From NCBI RefSeq assembly GCF_024295805.1, contig NZ_JANCLX010000033.1, forward strand, positions 42,353-106,352: DNA of 64,000 nucleotides, read 5' to 3'. Origin of the DNA: Streptomyces cucumeris (GTDB taxonomy: Bacteria; Actinomycetota; Actinomycetes; Streptomycetales; Streptomycetaceae). The notes beneath the pieces were generated by a model. That model made no database searches, was not told where the DNA came from, and saw nothing but the letters and a program-made list of their open reading frames with translations. How positions within the stretch are numbered: position 1 is the first letter of the stretch; every line of letters starts with the position of its first letter. The position numbers and the translations under genes are program-made. Positions 1 to 9,506 of this stretch are shown here, in pieces.

Positions 1-56
1 CTCGACCGGCCGGCGCCCCCCGACCGCCTGGCCCCGGTCACGGGGATGACCTGACC

Positions 57-93
57 GGTGTGGTGGCCCGGTCCGGGGCCGGGCCACCACACC
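57..93. terminator. Strong hairpin terminator
   Basis: A perfect 15-bp stem (57-71 pairing with 79-93) encloses a 7-base loop. It probably ends a gene lying left of the window and insulates the amino-acid dehydrogenase promoter. There is no T-tract, as is usual in Streptomyces. Confidence 0.7.
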
Positions 94-122
94 TCCATCC
101 GAACCCGCATTCCCCACCCCTG

Positions 123-140
123 ACTGAACGCGCATTCAGT
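123..140. promoter_or_regulatory. Palindromic operator site A (ACTGA-N8-TCAGT)
   Basis: ACTGAACGCGCATTCAGT is an inverted repeat with 6-bp outer arms ACTGAA/TTCAGT. It lies 28 bp upstream of the dehydrogenase start at 168. Read in reverse complement, the element at 16007-16024 matches it at 16 of 18 positions. The form (18 bp, twofold symmetric) is typical of TetR-family operators. No matching regulator is next to any of the sites. Confidence 0.6.
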
Positions 141-167
141 GACGAGTGCCCGCACTGGACGGAAGCC

Positions 168-1433
168 ATGACAGCGACCCCCCTGAGCACACCTCCCCTC
201 ACCGGTGCCACCCAGCCGCACCTCCAGCTGATCTGGACCGACCCGGTCACCGGACGGCGCGGCTTCGTCGTCATCGACCGGCTGATCCGCGGCGTGGCCA
301 GCGGCGGGCTGCGGATGCGCGAGGGCTGCACCCTCGAGGAGGTGCGCGGCCTCGCGGCCGGGATGACCCGCAAGGAAGCGCTCCACTACGACCCGGACAA
401 CCGCTACATCCCGCTGGGCGGGGCCAAGGGCGGTATCGACTGCAGTCCGCACGATCCGCGCGCCCGCGAGATCCTCTCCCGGTTCCTGGAGGCCATGCGC
501 TGTGTCCTGGAACACCACTGGACCACCGGTGAGGACCTCGGACTGCGCCAGGACACCATCGACGAGGTCATCACCGAGGTCGGGCTGGCCAGTTCGATCC
601 AGGCCATCTACCCCCTGCTGGACGACGACGCCCAGGCGCGGCAGCGGCTGGCGGACGCGTTCGCCATCGATGTCGACGGGGTGGCGCTGCCCGAGCTGGT
701 CGGCGGGCTGGGCGTGGCCGAATCGGCCCTCACCGCACTGGATGTGATCGGTCTCCCCCGCGGTTCGGCACGCGCGGTGGTCCAGGGCTTCGGCTCGATG
801 GGCGGTGCGACGGCCCGCTATCTGGCACAGGCGGGCGTCACCGTCGTCGCGGTGGCCGACGCGCACGGTGTCATCACCAATCCGGACGGTCTGGACGTCG
901 AACACCTGCTGCGCACCCGTGATCCGCTCGGCGGCATCGACCGCGGCCGGCTGCGTCCCGGGGACCGCGAGGCCGACGGTGACACCTGGCTGGACATCCC
1001 CTGCGACGTCCTGGTGCCCGCGGCGGTCTCGTACTGCATCGACGCGGTCAACCAGAGCCGGATCGACACCCGCATCATCGCCGAGGCCGCCAACATGCCC
1101 ACCCTCCCCGAGGCGGAGGCCGCGCTGCACGCCCGCGGTGTCCAGGTCATCCCGGACTTCGTCGCCAACTCGGCCACCAACGCCTGGTGGTGGTGGACGC
1201 TCTTCGGCGACATCGGCGCCGACGCAGCCCAGGCCGACCGCAAGGTGCGCGAGTCCATGCGGCGGATCACCACCGACATGCTCACCAACGCCCGGCAGTT
1301 CGGCATCACCCCGCGTGACGCCGCGCTCGGCGTCGTCGGTAACAAGATCGCCGCCATTGACGCCCGTTTCGGTACCGGCGGCGTCGCGGCCGGTCCGGTC
1401 CCCGGTGGAGGAAACCATGCCGCAGCGCTGTGA
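168..1433 (+). CDS. Glu/Leu/Phe/Val dehydrogenase family protein
   Basis: A 421-residue NAD(P)-dependent amino-acid dehydrogenase that would oxidatively deaminate an amino acid to its 2-oxo acid in the cytoplasm. The conserved catalytic region LGGAKGG has its lysine at residue 87. A Rossmann motif GFGSMGG starts near residue 207. The length fits the glutamate/leucine/valine dehydrogenase family, but substrate choice cannot be read. The start ATG at 168 is chosen because family homology begins there; an in-frame upstream GTG at 60 would add a proline-rich stretch and include the operator. It overlaps the next gene by 17 bp, so the pair is probably one operon. Operator A lies just upstream. Family confident, substrate unknown. 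Confidence 0.85.
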   Translation: MTATPLSTPPLTGATQPHLQLIWTDPVTGRRGFVVIDRLIRGVASGGLRMREGCTLEEVRGLAAGMTRKEALHYDPDNRYIPLGGAKGGIDCSPHDPRAREILSRFLEAMRCVLEHHWTTGEDLGLRQDTIDEVITEVGLASSIQAIYPLLDDDAQARQRLADAFAIDVDGVALPELVGGLGVAESALTALDVIGLPRGSARAVVQGFGSMGGATARYLAQAGVTVVAVADAHGVITNPDGLDVEHLLRTRDPLGGIDRGRLRPGDREADGDTWLDIPCDVLVPAAVSYCIDAVNQSRIDTRIIAEAANMPTLPEAEAALHARGVQVIPDFVANSATNAWWWWTLFGDIGADAAQADRKVRESMRRITTDMLTNARQFGITPRDAALGVVGNKIAAIDARFGTGGVAAGPVPGGGNHAAAL

Positions 1434-2535
1434 ACTGGCCGTGATCGGCGGCGGGTTGATGGGTGCCGCCACCGCCTGGGCGGCCAGCCGCCGCGGTCTT
1501 TCGGTCCTGCTGCTGGAGCAGTTCGACCCGGGACATCACCGCGGGAGCTCGCACGGCAGTGCGCGGATCGTCCGCCGGGCCTACGACGACGCGATGTACA
1601 CCCGGCTCACCGGGCGCGCCTTCGAGCTGTGGCGCGAGCTGGAGTTCGACAGCGGGTCGCCCCTGCTGCGGATGCTCGGCGGGGTGGACTTCGGGGCCCG
1701 TGCCTACGTCGACGCCGTCGCCGGACAGCTCGCGGACGCCGCGGTGGAACACGAGGTGCTGGACGCGCGGGAGGCGGAGCGCCGCTGGCCGGGCCTGGTC
1801 TTCGAAGGGCCGGTGATCCATCATCCGCAGGCCGGGACGGTCGACGCGGCGGCGGCCGTGACCGCGTTCCTGGACGGCGCCGAACGCCGCTCCGCCACAC
1901 TCCGCTTCGGTACCGCGGTACGGTCCCTGGAGGAACGGCCCAGCGGAGTCCGGATCGTCCTGGACGACGGGGAGTCGGTGGAGGCCGCGCAGGTCGTGGT
2001 CGCGGCCGGGGGATGGACCGCGGAGCTGCTGGGCGACCGCCTCCCGCTGCCCACGTTGGCCGTCACCCAGCAGGACGCCTTCCACTTCCCCCGGCTCGAC
2101 GCGGCCGCCGACGCCTGGCCCAGTGTCATCCACGAGCACGGCAACGGCATCTACCACCTCGCCGGGGGCCGTGACGGCGGCCCGGGGGACGACCGGAAGA
2201 TCGGCGAGCACTACGGCGGTCGCAGAACCACCGCGACCGGCCGGGACGGTGTCGTCACCGACGCGACACGTCAGTGCCTGACCGAGTACGTCAAGCGGTG
2301 GCTGCCGGGGCTGGATCCCGTGCCACGGACCGAGACCACCTGTCTGTACACCACGACACCGAGCGAGGACTTCCTCCTGGACCGGGTCGGTTCGCTCATC
2401 GTGTGCTCGCCGTGTTCGGGGCACGGGGCGAAGTTCGCCCCGCTCATCGGTGAACTGACCGCGGACCTGGTGACCAGTGGCGAGGGCCCGCCCGCCGCCT
2501 TCCGGCTCGCCGCCCACACCGCCCGCGGCGCCTGA
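1417..2535 (+). CDS. FAD-dependent amine oxidase, sarcosine/N-methyltryptophan oxidase family
   Basis: A 372-residue flavoprotein of the monomeric sarcosine oxidase/MTOX type, expected to oxidise an N-methylated or cyclic secondary amino acid, releasing H2O2. The FAD-binding GGGLMG is at residues 11-16 and the family stretch GSSHGSARIVRRAY follows near residue 45. Cys309 in TTCLYT matches the cysteine that carries covalent FAD in monomeric sarcosine oxidase. CSGHGAKFAP near the C-terminus is the conserved flavin-site loop. Start ATG 1417 has a GGTGGAGG site just before it and overlaps the dehydrogenase stop. The pairing suggests an oxidase step feeding the dehydrogenase. The exact amine is unknown. 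Confidence 0.85.
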   Translation: MPQRCELAVIGGGLMGAATAWAASRRGLSVLLLEQFDPGHHRGSSHGSARIVRRAYDDAMYTRLTGRAFELWRELEFDSGSPLLRMLGGVDFGARAYVDAVAGQLADAAVEHEVLDAREAERRWPGLVFEGPVIHHPQAGTVDAAAAVTAFLDGAERRSATLRFGTAVRSLEERPSGVRIVLDDGESVEAAQVVVAAGGWTAELLGDRLPLPTLAVTQQDAFHFPRLDAAADAWPSVIHEHGNGIYHLAGGRDGGPGDDRKIGEHYGGRRTTATGRDGVVTDATRQCLTEYVKRWLPGLDPVPRTETTCLYTTTPSEDFLLDRVGSLIVCSPCSGHGAKFAPLIGELTADLVTSGEGPPAAFRLAAHTARGA

Positions 2536-2643
2536 GACGCGGCGCCCGCGACGGGGACACGGCGCCGTCGTTCCGGCAACAGCCGGAGCGGCGGCGCCTT
2601 TCCGAGTGTCCGCGGACACCCGGCGGCACTAGCCTGGTGTGCC

Positions 2644-3402
2644 ATGATCGCTACGATGGACGACGCCTTCCTCGACCCCATCGCCGACCGGCTCGTGGCG
2701 CTGCCGACGGTGCGCGCCGTGGCCCTGGGCGGCTCCCGGGCGCAGGGCACCCACACCCCGGAGAGCGACTGGGACCTGGCCGTGTACTACCGCGGCGCCT
2801 TCGATCCGGACACCTTGCGTGCCGTCGGCTGGGACGGTGTGGTGTCCGAACTCGGTGACTGGGGCGGCGGGGTGTTCAACGGGGGCGCCTGGCTCACCAT
2901 CGACGGGCGGCGGGTCGACGTCCACTACCGCGACCTCGATGTCGTGGAGCACCAGCTCGCCGAGGCCGGACAGGGCCGGTTCCACTGGGAGCCGCTGATG
3001 TTCCACCTCGCGGGCATCCCGAGCTATCTGCTGGTCGCCGAACTCGCCCTCAACAGGCTGCTGCGCGGTTCCCTGCCCCGCCCCGCGTTCCCCGACGCGC
3101 TGCGTACGGCGGCCCCGCGGGAGTGGCGGGGCCGGGCCGCGCAGCGGCTCGCCTACGCCAGGACCGCCTACGCGGCCCACGGGAAGGCCACCGAGCTGGC
3201 CGGGGCACTCGCCACCGCCGCCCTGGAGACCGCCCACGCGGTACTGGCGGCGCGCGGGGAATGGATCACCAATGAGAAGCAGCTCCTGATGCGGGCGGGG
3301 CTGCGCGGTATCGACACGATCCTGTCGGGGCTGCGCCCGGAACCCGGGGCGCTGACGCAGGCGGTCGAGGCCGCCGAGGAGTTGTTCACGACGGCCGGAT
3401 GA
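2644..3402 (+). CDS. Nucleotidyltransferase-fold protein (ANT-like)
   Basis: A 252-residue protein with the polymerase-beta-type nucleotidyltransferase signature: GSRAQG at residues 30-35 followed by DWD (Asp42 and Asp44) as metal ligands, with RRVDVHY further on as the third-strand candidate. Families with this motif include aminoglycoside and lincosamide adenylyltransferases and many uncharacterised housekeeping proteins, so resistance should not be assumed. Start ATG 2644 is used; an ATG four codons later (2656) is an alternative. It follows the oxidase by 108 bp on the same strand and converges on the MFS gene with only 19 bp between stops. Family confident, substrate unknown. Confidence 0.75.
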   Translation: MIATMDDAFLDPIADRLVALPTVRAVALGGSRAQGTHTPESDWDLAVYYRGAFDPDTLRAVGWDGVVSELGDWGGGVFNGGAWLTIDGRRVDVHYRDLDVVEHQLAEAGQGRFHWEPLMFHLAGIPSYLLVAELALNRLLRGSLPRPAFPDALRTAAPREWRGRAAQRLAYARTAYAAHGKATELAGALATAALETAHAVLAARGEWITNEKQLLMRAGLRGIDTILSGLRPEPGALTQAVEAAEELFTTAG

Positions 3403-3421
3403 CCCGCGCGCCGCCGTGACG

Positions 3422-4684
3422 TCAGCGGCTGTCGTCCTCGGCGGGCGCGGCGGCCTCCGCCGGCCGTTCCGCGGCGGCGGTCCGTTCGGTCTCCTGCGGC
3501 GGGCCCGGGTCGGCGATCCGCAGCGCGAAGCATCCGGCCAGCACCGCGCCGAAAGCCGCCGCGAGGAAGGTCATGGGCAGGCCCCACGGCTCGATGAGCA
3601 CACCGGCCAGGGCACCGCCCGCCGCGGCGCCCCCGTAGGCCACGGTGCCGAACCAGGTGAACCCCTCGGTGGCCCGGGAGCTGTCGGTGTTCCGGCTCGC
3701 CAGCATGTACTCCACGGAGGTGGCGGGCGCCATCAGGGTGCCGCCGACGGCGAGCAGCAGGGCGAGCTGCCAGGGTTCGCGGGCGACGGCCAGTACGGCG
3801 AACCCCGCGGCGTTGGCGAAGATCAGGACGACGAGCTGGCGCACCAGGGGTGAGCGCGGCGCGAGACGGATGTAGAGGATCCCGCCCACGATGCTGGCGG
3901 ACGACCACACGCCCAGCAGCAGTCCGCTGGAGGACGGTGAGCCCGCCTCCACCGCGAAGGCGGGCACCAGGACCTCCAGGACGCCGTAGGCGACGGACAT
4001 CAGGAAGGTGACCATCAGGATGCGGCGCATGGCGGGCGAGGCCAGCACATGCCCGCTGCGGGCCGGACGCGGAGTGTCCCGGCTGCTGTACGAGCGGATC
4101 ACCGGGGCGCGGGCGAGGCTGAGGGAACCGATCGTCACCGCGGCGGCGCCCACCAGCAGACCGGCCGAGGGGCTGGCCACCGCGCACACCAGTCCGGCCA
4201 CCAACGGGCCCAGGACATAGAGGATCTCGACGACCACGGCCTCGAAACCGAAGGCGACGGGATGGAGTCGGCCGTCGACCAGGTGGGGCCAGACCGCCCG
4301 GGTGACCGCGGCGATCGGCGGCGCGGCGCCGCCCGCCACCGCCGCGCCCGCCACGATGGCCCACACCGGGGCACCGTTGTGCACCAGCAGCAGGAAACCG
4401 ACGGTGGCCAGGGGGTTGGCACAGCCCACGATCACCATGACCCACACCGCGTGACCGCGGTCGGAGACACGGCCGTAGAAGGGCGACGTGGCGGCGAACG
4501 CGAGCCAGTTCGCCCCCATCGCCAGACCCGCCGCCCGGTAGGAGCCGGTGCTGTTCTGGACCAGCAGGACGAGCAGCACCGATGTCATCCCGACGGGCAA
4601 CCGGGCCAGGATGGACGGCAGGACGACGGCGGGAACGCCCGGGGAACGCAACAGGGCCGGGTAACCGGCGCGCTCGCTGGACAT
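3422..4684 (-). CDS. MFS transporter
   Basis: A 420-residue polytopic protein with about 12 hydrophobic segments. After the second helix comes the loop FYGRVSDRGH, which resembles the MFS cytoplasmic loop 2-3 motif (G-x-x-x-D-R). The C-terminal 30 residues are charged and Glu/Ala-rich. Sequence type and length fit drug or metabolite exporters of the major facilitator superfamily. Start ATG 4684 is preceded by a weak CGGAG site; a longer frame reaches 4831 but encodes low-complexity, Arg/Pro-rich sequence. It lies 88 bp downstream of the CocE-like hydrolase on the same strand and may be the last gene of the ABC operon. Substrate not predictable. Confidence 0.8.
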   Translation of the reverse strand: MSSERAGYPALLRSPGVPAVVLPSILARLPVGMTSVLLVLLVQNSTGSYRAAGLAMGANWLAFAATSPFYGRVSDRGHAVWVMVIVGCANPLATVGFLLLVHNGAPVWAIVAGAAVAGGAAPPIAAVTRAVWPHLVDGRLHPVAFGFEAVVVEILYVLGPLVAGLVCAVASPSAGLLVGAAAVTIGSLSLARAPVIRSYSSRDTPRPARSGHVLASPAMRRILMVTFLMSVAYGVLEVLVPAFAVEAGSPSSSGLLLGVWSSASIVGGILYIRLAPRSPLVRQLVVLIFANAAGFAVLAVAREPWQLALLLAVGGTLMAPATSVEYMLASRNTDSSRATEGFTWFGTVAYGGAAAGGALAGVLIEPWGLPMTFLAAAFGAVLAGCFALRIADPGPPQETERTAAAERPAEAAAPAEDDSR

Positions 4685-4772
4685 GGCGGCTCCGGGAAGG
4701 GGACGTCGGGGCGGTGTGCAGTGGTGTCGGGGCCCGGCCGTCGCTCTCGGGCGAGGTCGCCGCCCTTTGGTG

Positions 4773-6749
4773 TCAGGCGAGGTCGCGCGGCAGGGATCGC
4801 CGCCAGTCGCGTTCGAAGACCTGCTGGTCATCCTCGCTGGCCCGGACGGTGATGTCCACCTCGTACCGGTCGGCGTGGGCGGTCAGGAACAGATCGGCGG
4901 CGGTGGTCACCCGTGCCTCGGGCCAGCCCACCGTGTACACGCAGCGGGCCACCAGGGTCTGGTCGTGGGTGCGTTCGTCCACGGTGACCCGGCCGGTGTT
5001 CCGTGCCTCGCACACCGTGCCGTCGTGGGTGGTCCAGACATCGGCGTAGTCCACGAAACAGGTGGTGGTGCGGGCCAGCACATCACGTTCGACGGTCCAG
5101 GTCACCCCCTTGCCGTCGGGGAGCGACTCGGGGGTCACCTCGTGGAAGACCGGCGGTGGACACGGCCCCGGTCCGGCGGTGACGGGCAGTGTGAGCCCGC
5201 TCCCGGCCGCGTCCACGGACAGCGTCAACGGCGTGGGCGGGGCGAAGGTGTTGGGCCAGTCGGCTCCCGCGAGGGACAGCCGCAGCCGGTGTCCGGGGGG
5301 CAGCACGCACGCGGTGGCGTTCAGTTCGATGTCGACCGTCTCCGCGTGCCCCGGTGTCAGCGGACGCGGTTCGGCGTCATGGCCGTCCCGGTGGGTGAGG
5401 TTGAGCAGGGTCCGGGTGATCAGCGAGGAGGTGCCGTCGGGGAACACCTCGCTCAGCTTGGCCGACACATAGGCCACCGGGGCGTCGGCGCTCACCTTCA
5501 GCCGCAGCCGGGGGTGGCCCAGCAGTTCCAGGGAGCCCTCGGGCAGCGGCTGTTCGCCGACCGTCCACTCCCAGGTGAGGGAGTCGGCGTCGTCGTAGCG
5601 CTGGTCGCTCGGCTGACCCCAGGGCAGTGAACCGGCGCAGTCGATCCAGGCCGCCGTGCCGGTGGAGGGCTTGACCCGCAGCTCACGGGGATCCCGGCCG
5701 AGATCCAGGGTGACTTCGCTCGCGCGGGCCGGGGGCCACTGTTGTTCGCTGCGCCACTCCCCCCGCAGTCGTGCGAGGTCCGGTTCGGGGCGGGTGGAGT
5801 GCCGGGTGAAGTAGCTGATCGGGGGTTCGCGGTCGACACCGTTGTCGGTCCCCCGCAGCCAGCGGTCGAACCACCGGGCCATCTCCGGCACCAGGTCGAT
5901 CCATGGACCGGGCAGCGAGGACTGGGTGGACATATGGCTCCACGGACCGATCAGCAGCCGGTAGGGCGTGCCCTGGTCCTGGAGCCGGCTGATGGTGCGG
6001 AAGCTGTTGTTGCGGTATCCGTCGGCCCAGCCCTGGACGATCATCGTGGGGCAGCGCACCAGGTCGTAGTCGGGGCGGATCGAGCCGCGCCGCCAGAACG
6101 CGCCGTGGCGCTGGTTCTCCAGCCAGCTCAGCAGCCAGGGCTCCATGGTGTCCATCCGCTTGTGCCAGGTCTCGCGCCAGTCGGGACCGGCCAGTGCGGG
6201 CACCGGCGGCAGCGCGTTCATCGCGGCCAGGTAGAGCGGGTAGTCGATCAGGTCGACCGCGCGCAGCGCGCCGCCCAGGTAGTGGACGTCGTCGGTGTAG
6301 CGGTCGTCGGAACTGTAGATGGGGACGATGGCCTTGAGGGCGGCCGGGGCGCGCATGGCGGCGTGGAAGGCGTTGAAACCGCTGTAGGAGGTGCCGAACA
6401 TGCCCACCGAACCGTTGCACCACGGCTGTCCGGCGAGCCAGGCGATGACCTCGCACAGGTCCTCGGGCTCCCGTTCGGGGTACTCGTCGTCCGCGTACCC
6501 CTCGGAGCTGCCGGTGCCCCGCAGGTCCACCCGGCAGACGGCGAAGCGGTACTCGTCGCGGAAGCGCAGGTACTCGGGGCGGGCCTCCACTCCGAGGTGG
6601 TCGTCCTTGCGGTACGGAAGCGCCTCCAGCAGGACGGGGACGGGCTCCGGACCCGGTACGGGCAGATAGAGGGTGGCCGCGAGCCGGATCCCGTCACCGA
6701 GGGGGATGGTGGTGGTGTGTGTGGTGCCGGTCTCGGTGGTGGTGGTCAC
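4773..6749 (-). CDS. CocE/NonD family hydrolase (X-Pro dipeptidyl-peptidase class)
   Basis: A 658-residue serine hydrolase of the cocaine-esterase/X-Pro dipeptidyl-peptidase S15 type. The nucleophile elbow GTSYSG has Ser121, GWADGYRNN carries Asp243, and GPWSHMS carries His272, so the triad is complete. The second half (about residues 345-560) is the beta-rich C-terminal domain of the family. No signal peptide is visible, so it is probably cytoplasmic. Its ATG overlaps the stop of the upstream ABC ATPase by 4 bp (ATGA), coupling it to the peptide-type importer. This suggests it cleaves the imported peptide, acyl-amide or ester. Family confident, substrate inferred. Confidence 0.88.
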   Translation of the reverse strand: MTTTTETGTTHTTTIPLGDGIRLAATLYLPVPGPEPVPVLLEALPYRKDDHLGVEARPEYLRFRDEYRFAVCRVDLRGTGSSEGYADDEYPEREPEDLCEVIAWLAGQPWCNGSVGMFGTSYSGFNAFHAAMRAPAALKAIVPIYSSDDRYTDDVHYLGGALRAVDLIDYPLYLAAMNALPPVPALAGPDWRETWHKRMDTMEPWLLSWLENQRHGAFWRRGSIRPDYDLVRCPTMIVQGWADGYRNNSFRTISRLQDQGTPYRLLIGPWSHMSTQSSLPGPWIDLVPEMARWFDRWLRGTDNGVDREPPISYFTRHSTRPEPDLARLRGEWRSEQQWPPARASEVTLDLGRDPRELRVKPSTGTAAWIDCAGSLPWGQPSDQRYDDADSLTWEWTVGEQPLPEGSLELLGHPRLRLKVSADAPVAYVSAKLSEVFPDGTSSLITRTLLNLTHRDGHDAEPRPLTPGHAETVDIELNATACVLPPGHRLRLSLAGADWPNTFAPPTPLTLSVDAAGSGLTLPVTAGPGPCPPPVFHEVTPESLPDGKGVTWTVERDVLARTTTCFVDYADVWTTHDGTVCEARNTGRVTVDERTHDQTLVARCVYTVGWPEARVTTAADLFLTAHADRYEVDITVRASEDDQQVFERDWRRSLPRDLA

Positions 6750-7600
6750 GCGGGGTCCTCCTTCGCGTCGTGGGGCGGCCGCGGTGCGGGGGTGTCGATG
6801 TCCAGCGGCGGGCCGATGTGGCGCTGACGCGGCGAGATCGCCGGTACCGCGCCCAGCAGCCGCTGGGTGTAGGTGTGTTCGGGGCTGCGGGTGATCTGCT
6901 CGGCGGTGCCGCGTTCCACGACGGTGCCGCGCAGCAGGACGTCCACCTCGTCGCTGATCCGCCGCACCACGTCGAGGTCATGGGTGATGAACAGGTAGGC
7001 CAGCTGCCGCCGGGACTGGAGGTCCAGGAGGAGGTTGAGGATTTGGGCCTGGACCGACACGTCCAGGGCGGAGGTGGGTTCGTCGCAGATGACCAGATCG
7101 GGGTCGGTGGCCAGGGCGCGGGCGATGCACACGCGCTGCCGCTGGCCGCCGGAGAACTTGTGCGGATAGGCGTCGGGTTCGGCACCGTGCATACCGACGG
7201 AGTCCAGCAGTTCGCGGACCCGCTCCTTGCCGCCGTCCCGGTACATGCCGTGGGCGCGCAGGGGTTCGGCGACGATCTCGCCGATGGTCAGCCGGGGGTC
7301 CATCGACTCGTAGGGATCCTGGAAGACCATGCCGACGCTGCGCCGGAAGGCGTGGCGGGACCGGCGGCCGCGGATCGCCTCGCCGCGGAAGCGGACGGTG
7401 CCGCTGTCGGCGCGCTCCAGGCCGACGATGATGCGGGCGAGGGTGGACTTCCCGGAGCCGGACTCCCCGACGATGCTGACCGTACGCCCGGTCTCGATGC
7501 GCAGGTCCACGTCGTCCAGCGCGGTGTACTGGCCGTAGCGTTTGGTGATCCCGGTGGCTTCCAGCAGCGGTGTGCCGGGGGCGGGCTGGGGCGCGCTCAC
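6746..7600 (-). CDS. ABC transporter ATPase, oligopeptide type (DppF-like)
   Basis: A 284-residue ATPase of a peptide/opine/nickel-type importer. Walker A GESGSGKST is near residue 45, signature SGGQRQR near 155 and Walker B DLVICDEPTSALD near 175. The short C-terminal tail is typical of the DppF partner. It starts with GTG at 7600, overlapping the stop of the other ATPase (GTGA), and its stop overlaps the hydrolase start. With the paired ATPase, two permeases and a binding protein it forms a complete importer. Confidence 0.9.
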   Translation of the reverse strand: MSAPQPAPGTPLLEATGITKRYGQYTALDDVDLRIETGRTVSIVGESGSGKSTLARIIVGLERADSGTVRFRGEAIRGRRSRHAFRRSVGMVFQDPYESMDPRLTIGEIVAEPLRAHGMYRDGGKERVRELLDSVGMHGAEPDAYPHKFSGGQRQRVCIARALATDPDLVICDEPTSALDVSVQAQILNLLLDLQSRRQLAYLFITHDLDVVRRISDEVDVLLRGTVVERGTAEQITRSPEHTYTQRLLGAVPAISPRQRHIGPPLDIDTPAPRPPHDAKEDPA

Positions 7601-8589
7601 GGTGTCTCCTCCAGACGGTGACAGGCCGCGGTGTGGTCGTGGCCGACCCGGCGGGGCGCGGGGAGTTCGGTGCCGCACCGGGCGTCGGCCTGCGGACACC
7701 GGGGGTGGAAGGGACAGCCACCGGGGGGACCGGCGACCGGCGGACTTCCGGAGATGGTGGTGAAGGGCTGCTTGGGCCCCGCGAAGCGGCCGCTCTGGAA
7801 ACAGGTGAGGAGGGCCTGGGTGTAGGGGTGGCGCGCGCCTTCGAAGAGCGTGAGCACATCGGTGTGTTCGACCAGCCGCCCGCCGTAGAGCACGGCCACG
7901 TGGTCGGCGAGTTCGGCGACCACCGACATGTCGTGGGTGATCCAGATGACGGTGAGCCCGCACTGCTGCTGGAGTCTGCTGACCAGGGCCAGGATGTCCG
8001 CCTGGACGGTGACGTCCAGCGCGGTGGTGGGCTCGTCGGCGATGAGCAGCTGGGGGCGGAAGGCGAGCGCGATGGCGATGATGACCCGCTGCCGCATACC
8101 GCCGGACAGCGCTCCGGGGTAGAGGCGCGCCACCCGGTCGGGGTCGGGGATGCCGACGTCGGCCAGCCCCTGCCGGGCCAGTTCGGCGGCCTCGGCCCGG
8201 CTCGCCCCGCAGCGCACCTGGTGCACTTCGGCGATCTGCTTCCCGACCCGGATGACGGGGTTGAGGGCGGCCGAGGCGTCCTGGGCGAGGTAGGCGGCGG
8301 TGTGGCCGCGGGCCTCGCGCAGTGCCTTCCCCCTCAGCGCGGTCAGTTCGGTGTCGCCCACCGTCACGGACCCGCCGCTGATCGAGGCGCCGGGCGGCAG
8401 GATGCGTCCGGCGGCGAGCGCGAGGGTGGACTTCCCGGAGCCGGACTCGCCGACCAGGGCGGTGGTGGTGCCCGCGGGAACGGTCAGGCTGACGTCCCGC
8501 AGGGCGGTGAAGTCGCCGTAGTTCACGGACAGACGGTCGATGGTGACCTCGCTGCCGAGGGTGGCGGCGGGAGCCGGGGCGGTGGTCAT
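7597..8589 (-). CDS. ABC transporter ATPase, oligopeptide type (DppD-like)
   Basis: A 330-residue ATPase with Walker A GESGSGKST near residue 45, signature LSGGMRQR near 155 and Walker B LLIADEPTTALD. The C-terminus carries the oligopeptide-transporter extension with cysteines (GGCPFHPRCPQADARC) that in DppD/OppD-type proteins can bind an Fe-S cluster. ATG 8589 overlaps the stop of the permease upstream (ATGA). It forms a heterodimer with the 6746-7600 ATPase. Confidence 0.9.
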   Translation of the reverse strand: MTTAPAPAATLGSEVTIDRLSVNYGDFTALRDVSLTVPAGTTTALVGESGSGKSTLALAAGRILPPGASISGGSVTVGDTELTALRGKALREARGHTAAYLAQDASAALNPVIRVGKQIAEVHQVRCGASRAEAAELARQGLADVGIPDPDRVARLYPGALSGGMRQRVIIAIALAFRPQLLIADEPTTALDVTVQADILALVSRLQQQCGLTVIWITHDMSVVAELADHVAVLYGGRLVEHTDVLTLFEGARHPYTQALLTCFQSGRFAGPKQPFTTISGSPPVAGPPGGCPFHPRCPQADARCGTELPAPRRVGHDHTAACHRLEETP

Positions 8590-9506
8590 GGTGCCTCCGA
8601 TGCGGCACGGGGGTCGATGGCGGACCGGAGCAGATCCACCAGGAGGTTGGCCGTGACCACGAGGGCGGCGGCCACGATGACGGTGCCGGTGAGCAGCGGG
8701 CGGTCCAGATCCGCGAACGCCTCGGTCTGCATCTGGCCGATCCCGGGCCAGGCGAAGATCTTCTCGACGAAGACCACACCGGACAGGAACACGGCAACAT
8801 CCATGCCGATCAGGGTGGTCACCGGGGAGGCGATGTTGCGCAGCACATGGCGGGAGACGATCCGCCTGCGGCTGAGGCCCTTGGACACCGCGGTGCGCAC
8901 ATACGACGAGGAGAGCGCCTCGCGCATGCTGTCGCGGACCACGTTGGCGTAGTACGGCGAGCCCATCAGCCCGAGGGTGATCGCGGGCAGGACGAGCTGG
9001 GCCGGTCCGGAGCCGCCGTCGATGGGGAAGATGGGCAACTGGTATCCGAACAGCAGCAGGAGCAGGAAGCCCAGGGAGAACACCGGCATCGACAGCAGAC
9101 CGACGTTGACGGTGGCCAGCAGCCAGCTGCGCTTGGGCCGCAGCGCCTCCCACATGCCCCACAGACCGCCGAGGACGAGTTCCACCACCAGGGCGGCGGC
9201 GGCCAGGGCGGCGGTGGCGGGCAGCCTCTCCAGGATGAGCGAGAGCACGGGCCGGTCGTTGGAGTAGGAGGTGCCCAGGTCGCCCTGGAGAACCGAGGAG
9301 AGGTAATGGCCGAGCTGGGACCACCACGGGTCGTCCAGCCGTAGCTGTCCGCGGATCTCCTTGAGGACTTCGGGGGTGGCCTTGGGCCCGGCGATGCTGC
9401 GGGCCGGGTCGCCGGGGACGACGTACTGCAGCACGAAGGTGAGCAGGACGACCGCCAGGACGGTGAATGCGCCCAGCAGGATGCGGACGGCTATGCGTCG
9501 AGCCAT
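8586..9506 (-). CDS. ABC transporter permease, DppB-like
   Basis: A 306-residue membrane protein with six predicted helices. Its N-terminal helix is followed by the family feature VVPGDPAR. The conserved cytoplasmic EAA loop runs around YVRTAVSKGLSRRRI near residue 205. It begins within the last 16 bp of the second permease gene, and its stop overlaps the ATPase start. It would form half of the membrane channel of the peptide-type importer. Confidence 0.88.
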   Translation of the reverse strand: MARRIAVRILLGAFTVLAVVLLTFVLQYVVPGDPARSIAGPKATPEVLKEIRGQLRLDDPWWSQLGHYLSSVLQGDLGTSYSNDRPVLSLILERLPATAALAAAALVVELVLGGLWGMWEALRPKRSWLLATVNVGLLSMPVFSLGFLLLLLFGYQLPIFPIDGGSGPAQLVLPAITLGLMGSPYYANVVRDSMREALSSSYVRTAVSKGLSRRRIVSRHVLRNIASPVTTLIGMDVAVFLSGVVFVEKIFAWPGIGQMQTEAFADLDRPLLTGTVIVAAALVVTANLLVDLLRSAIDPRAASEAP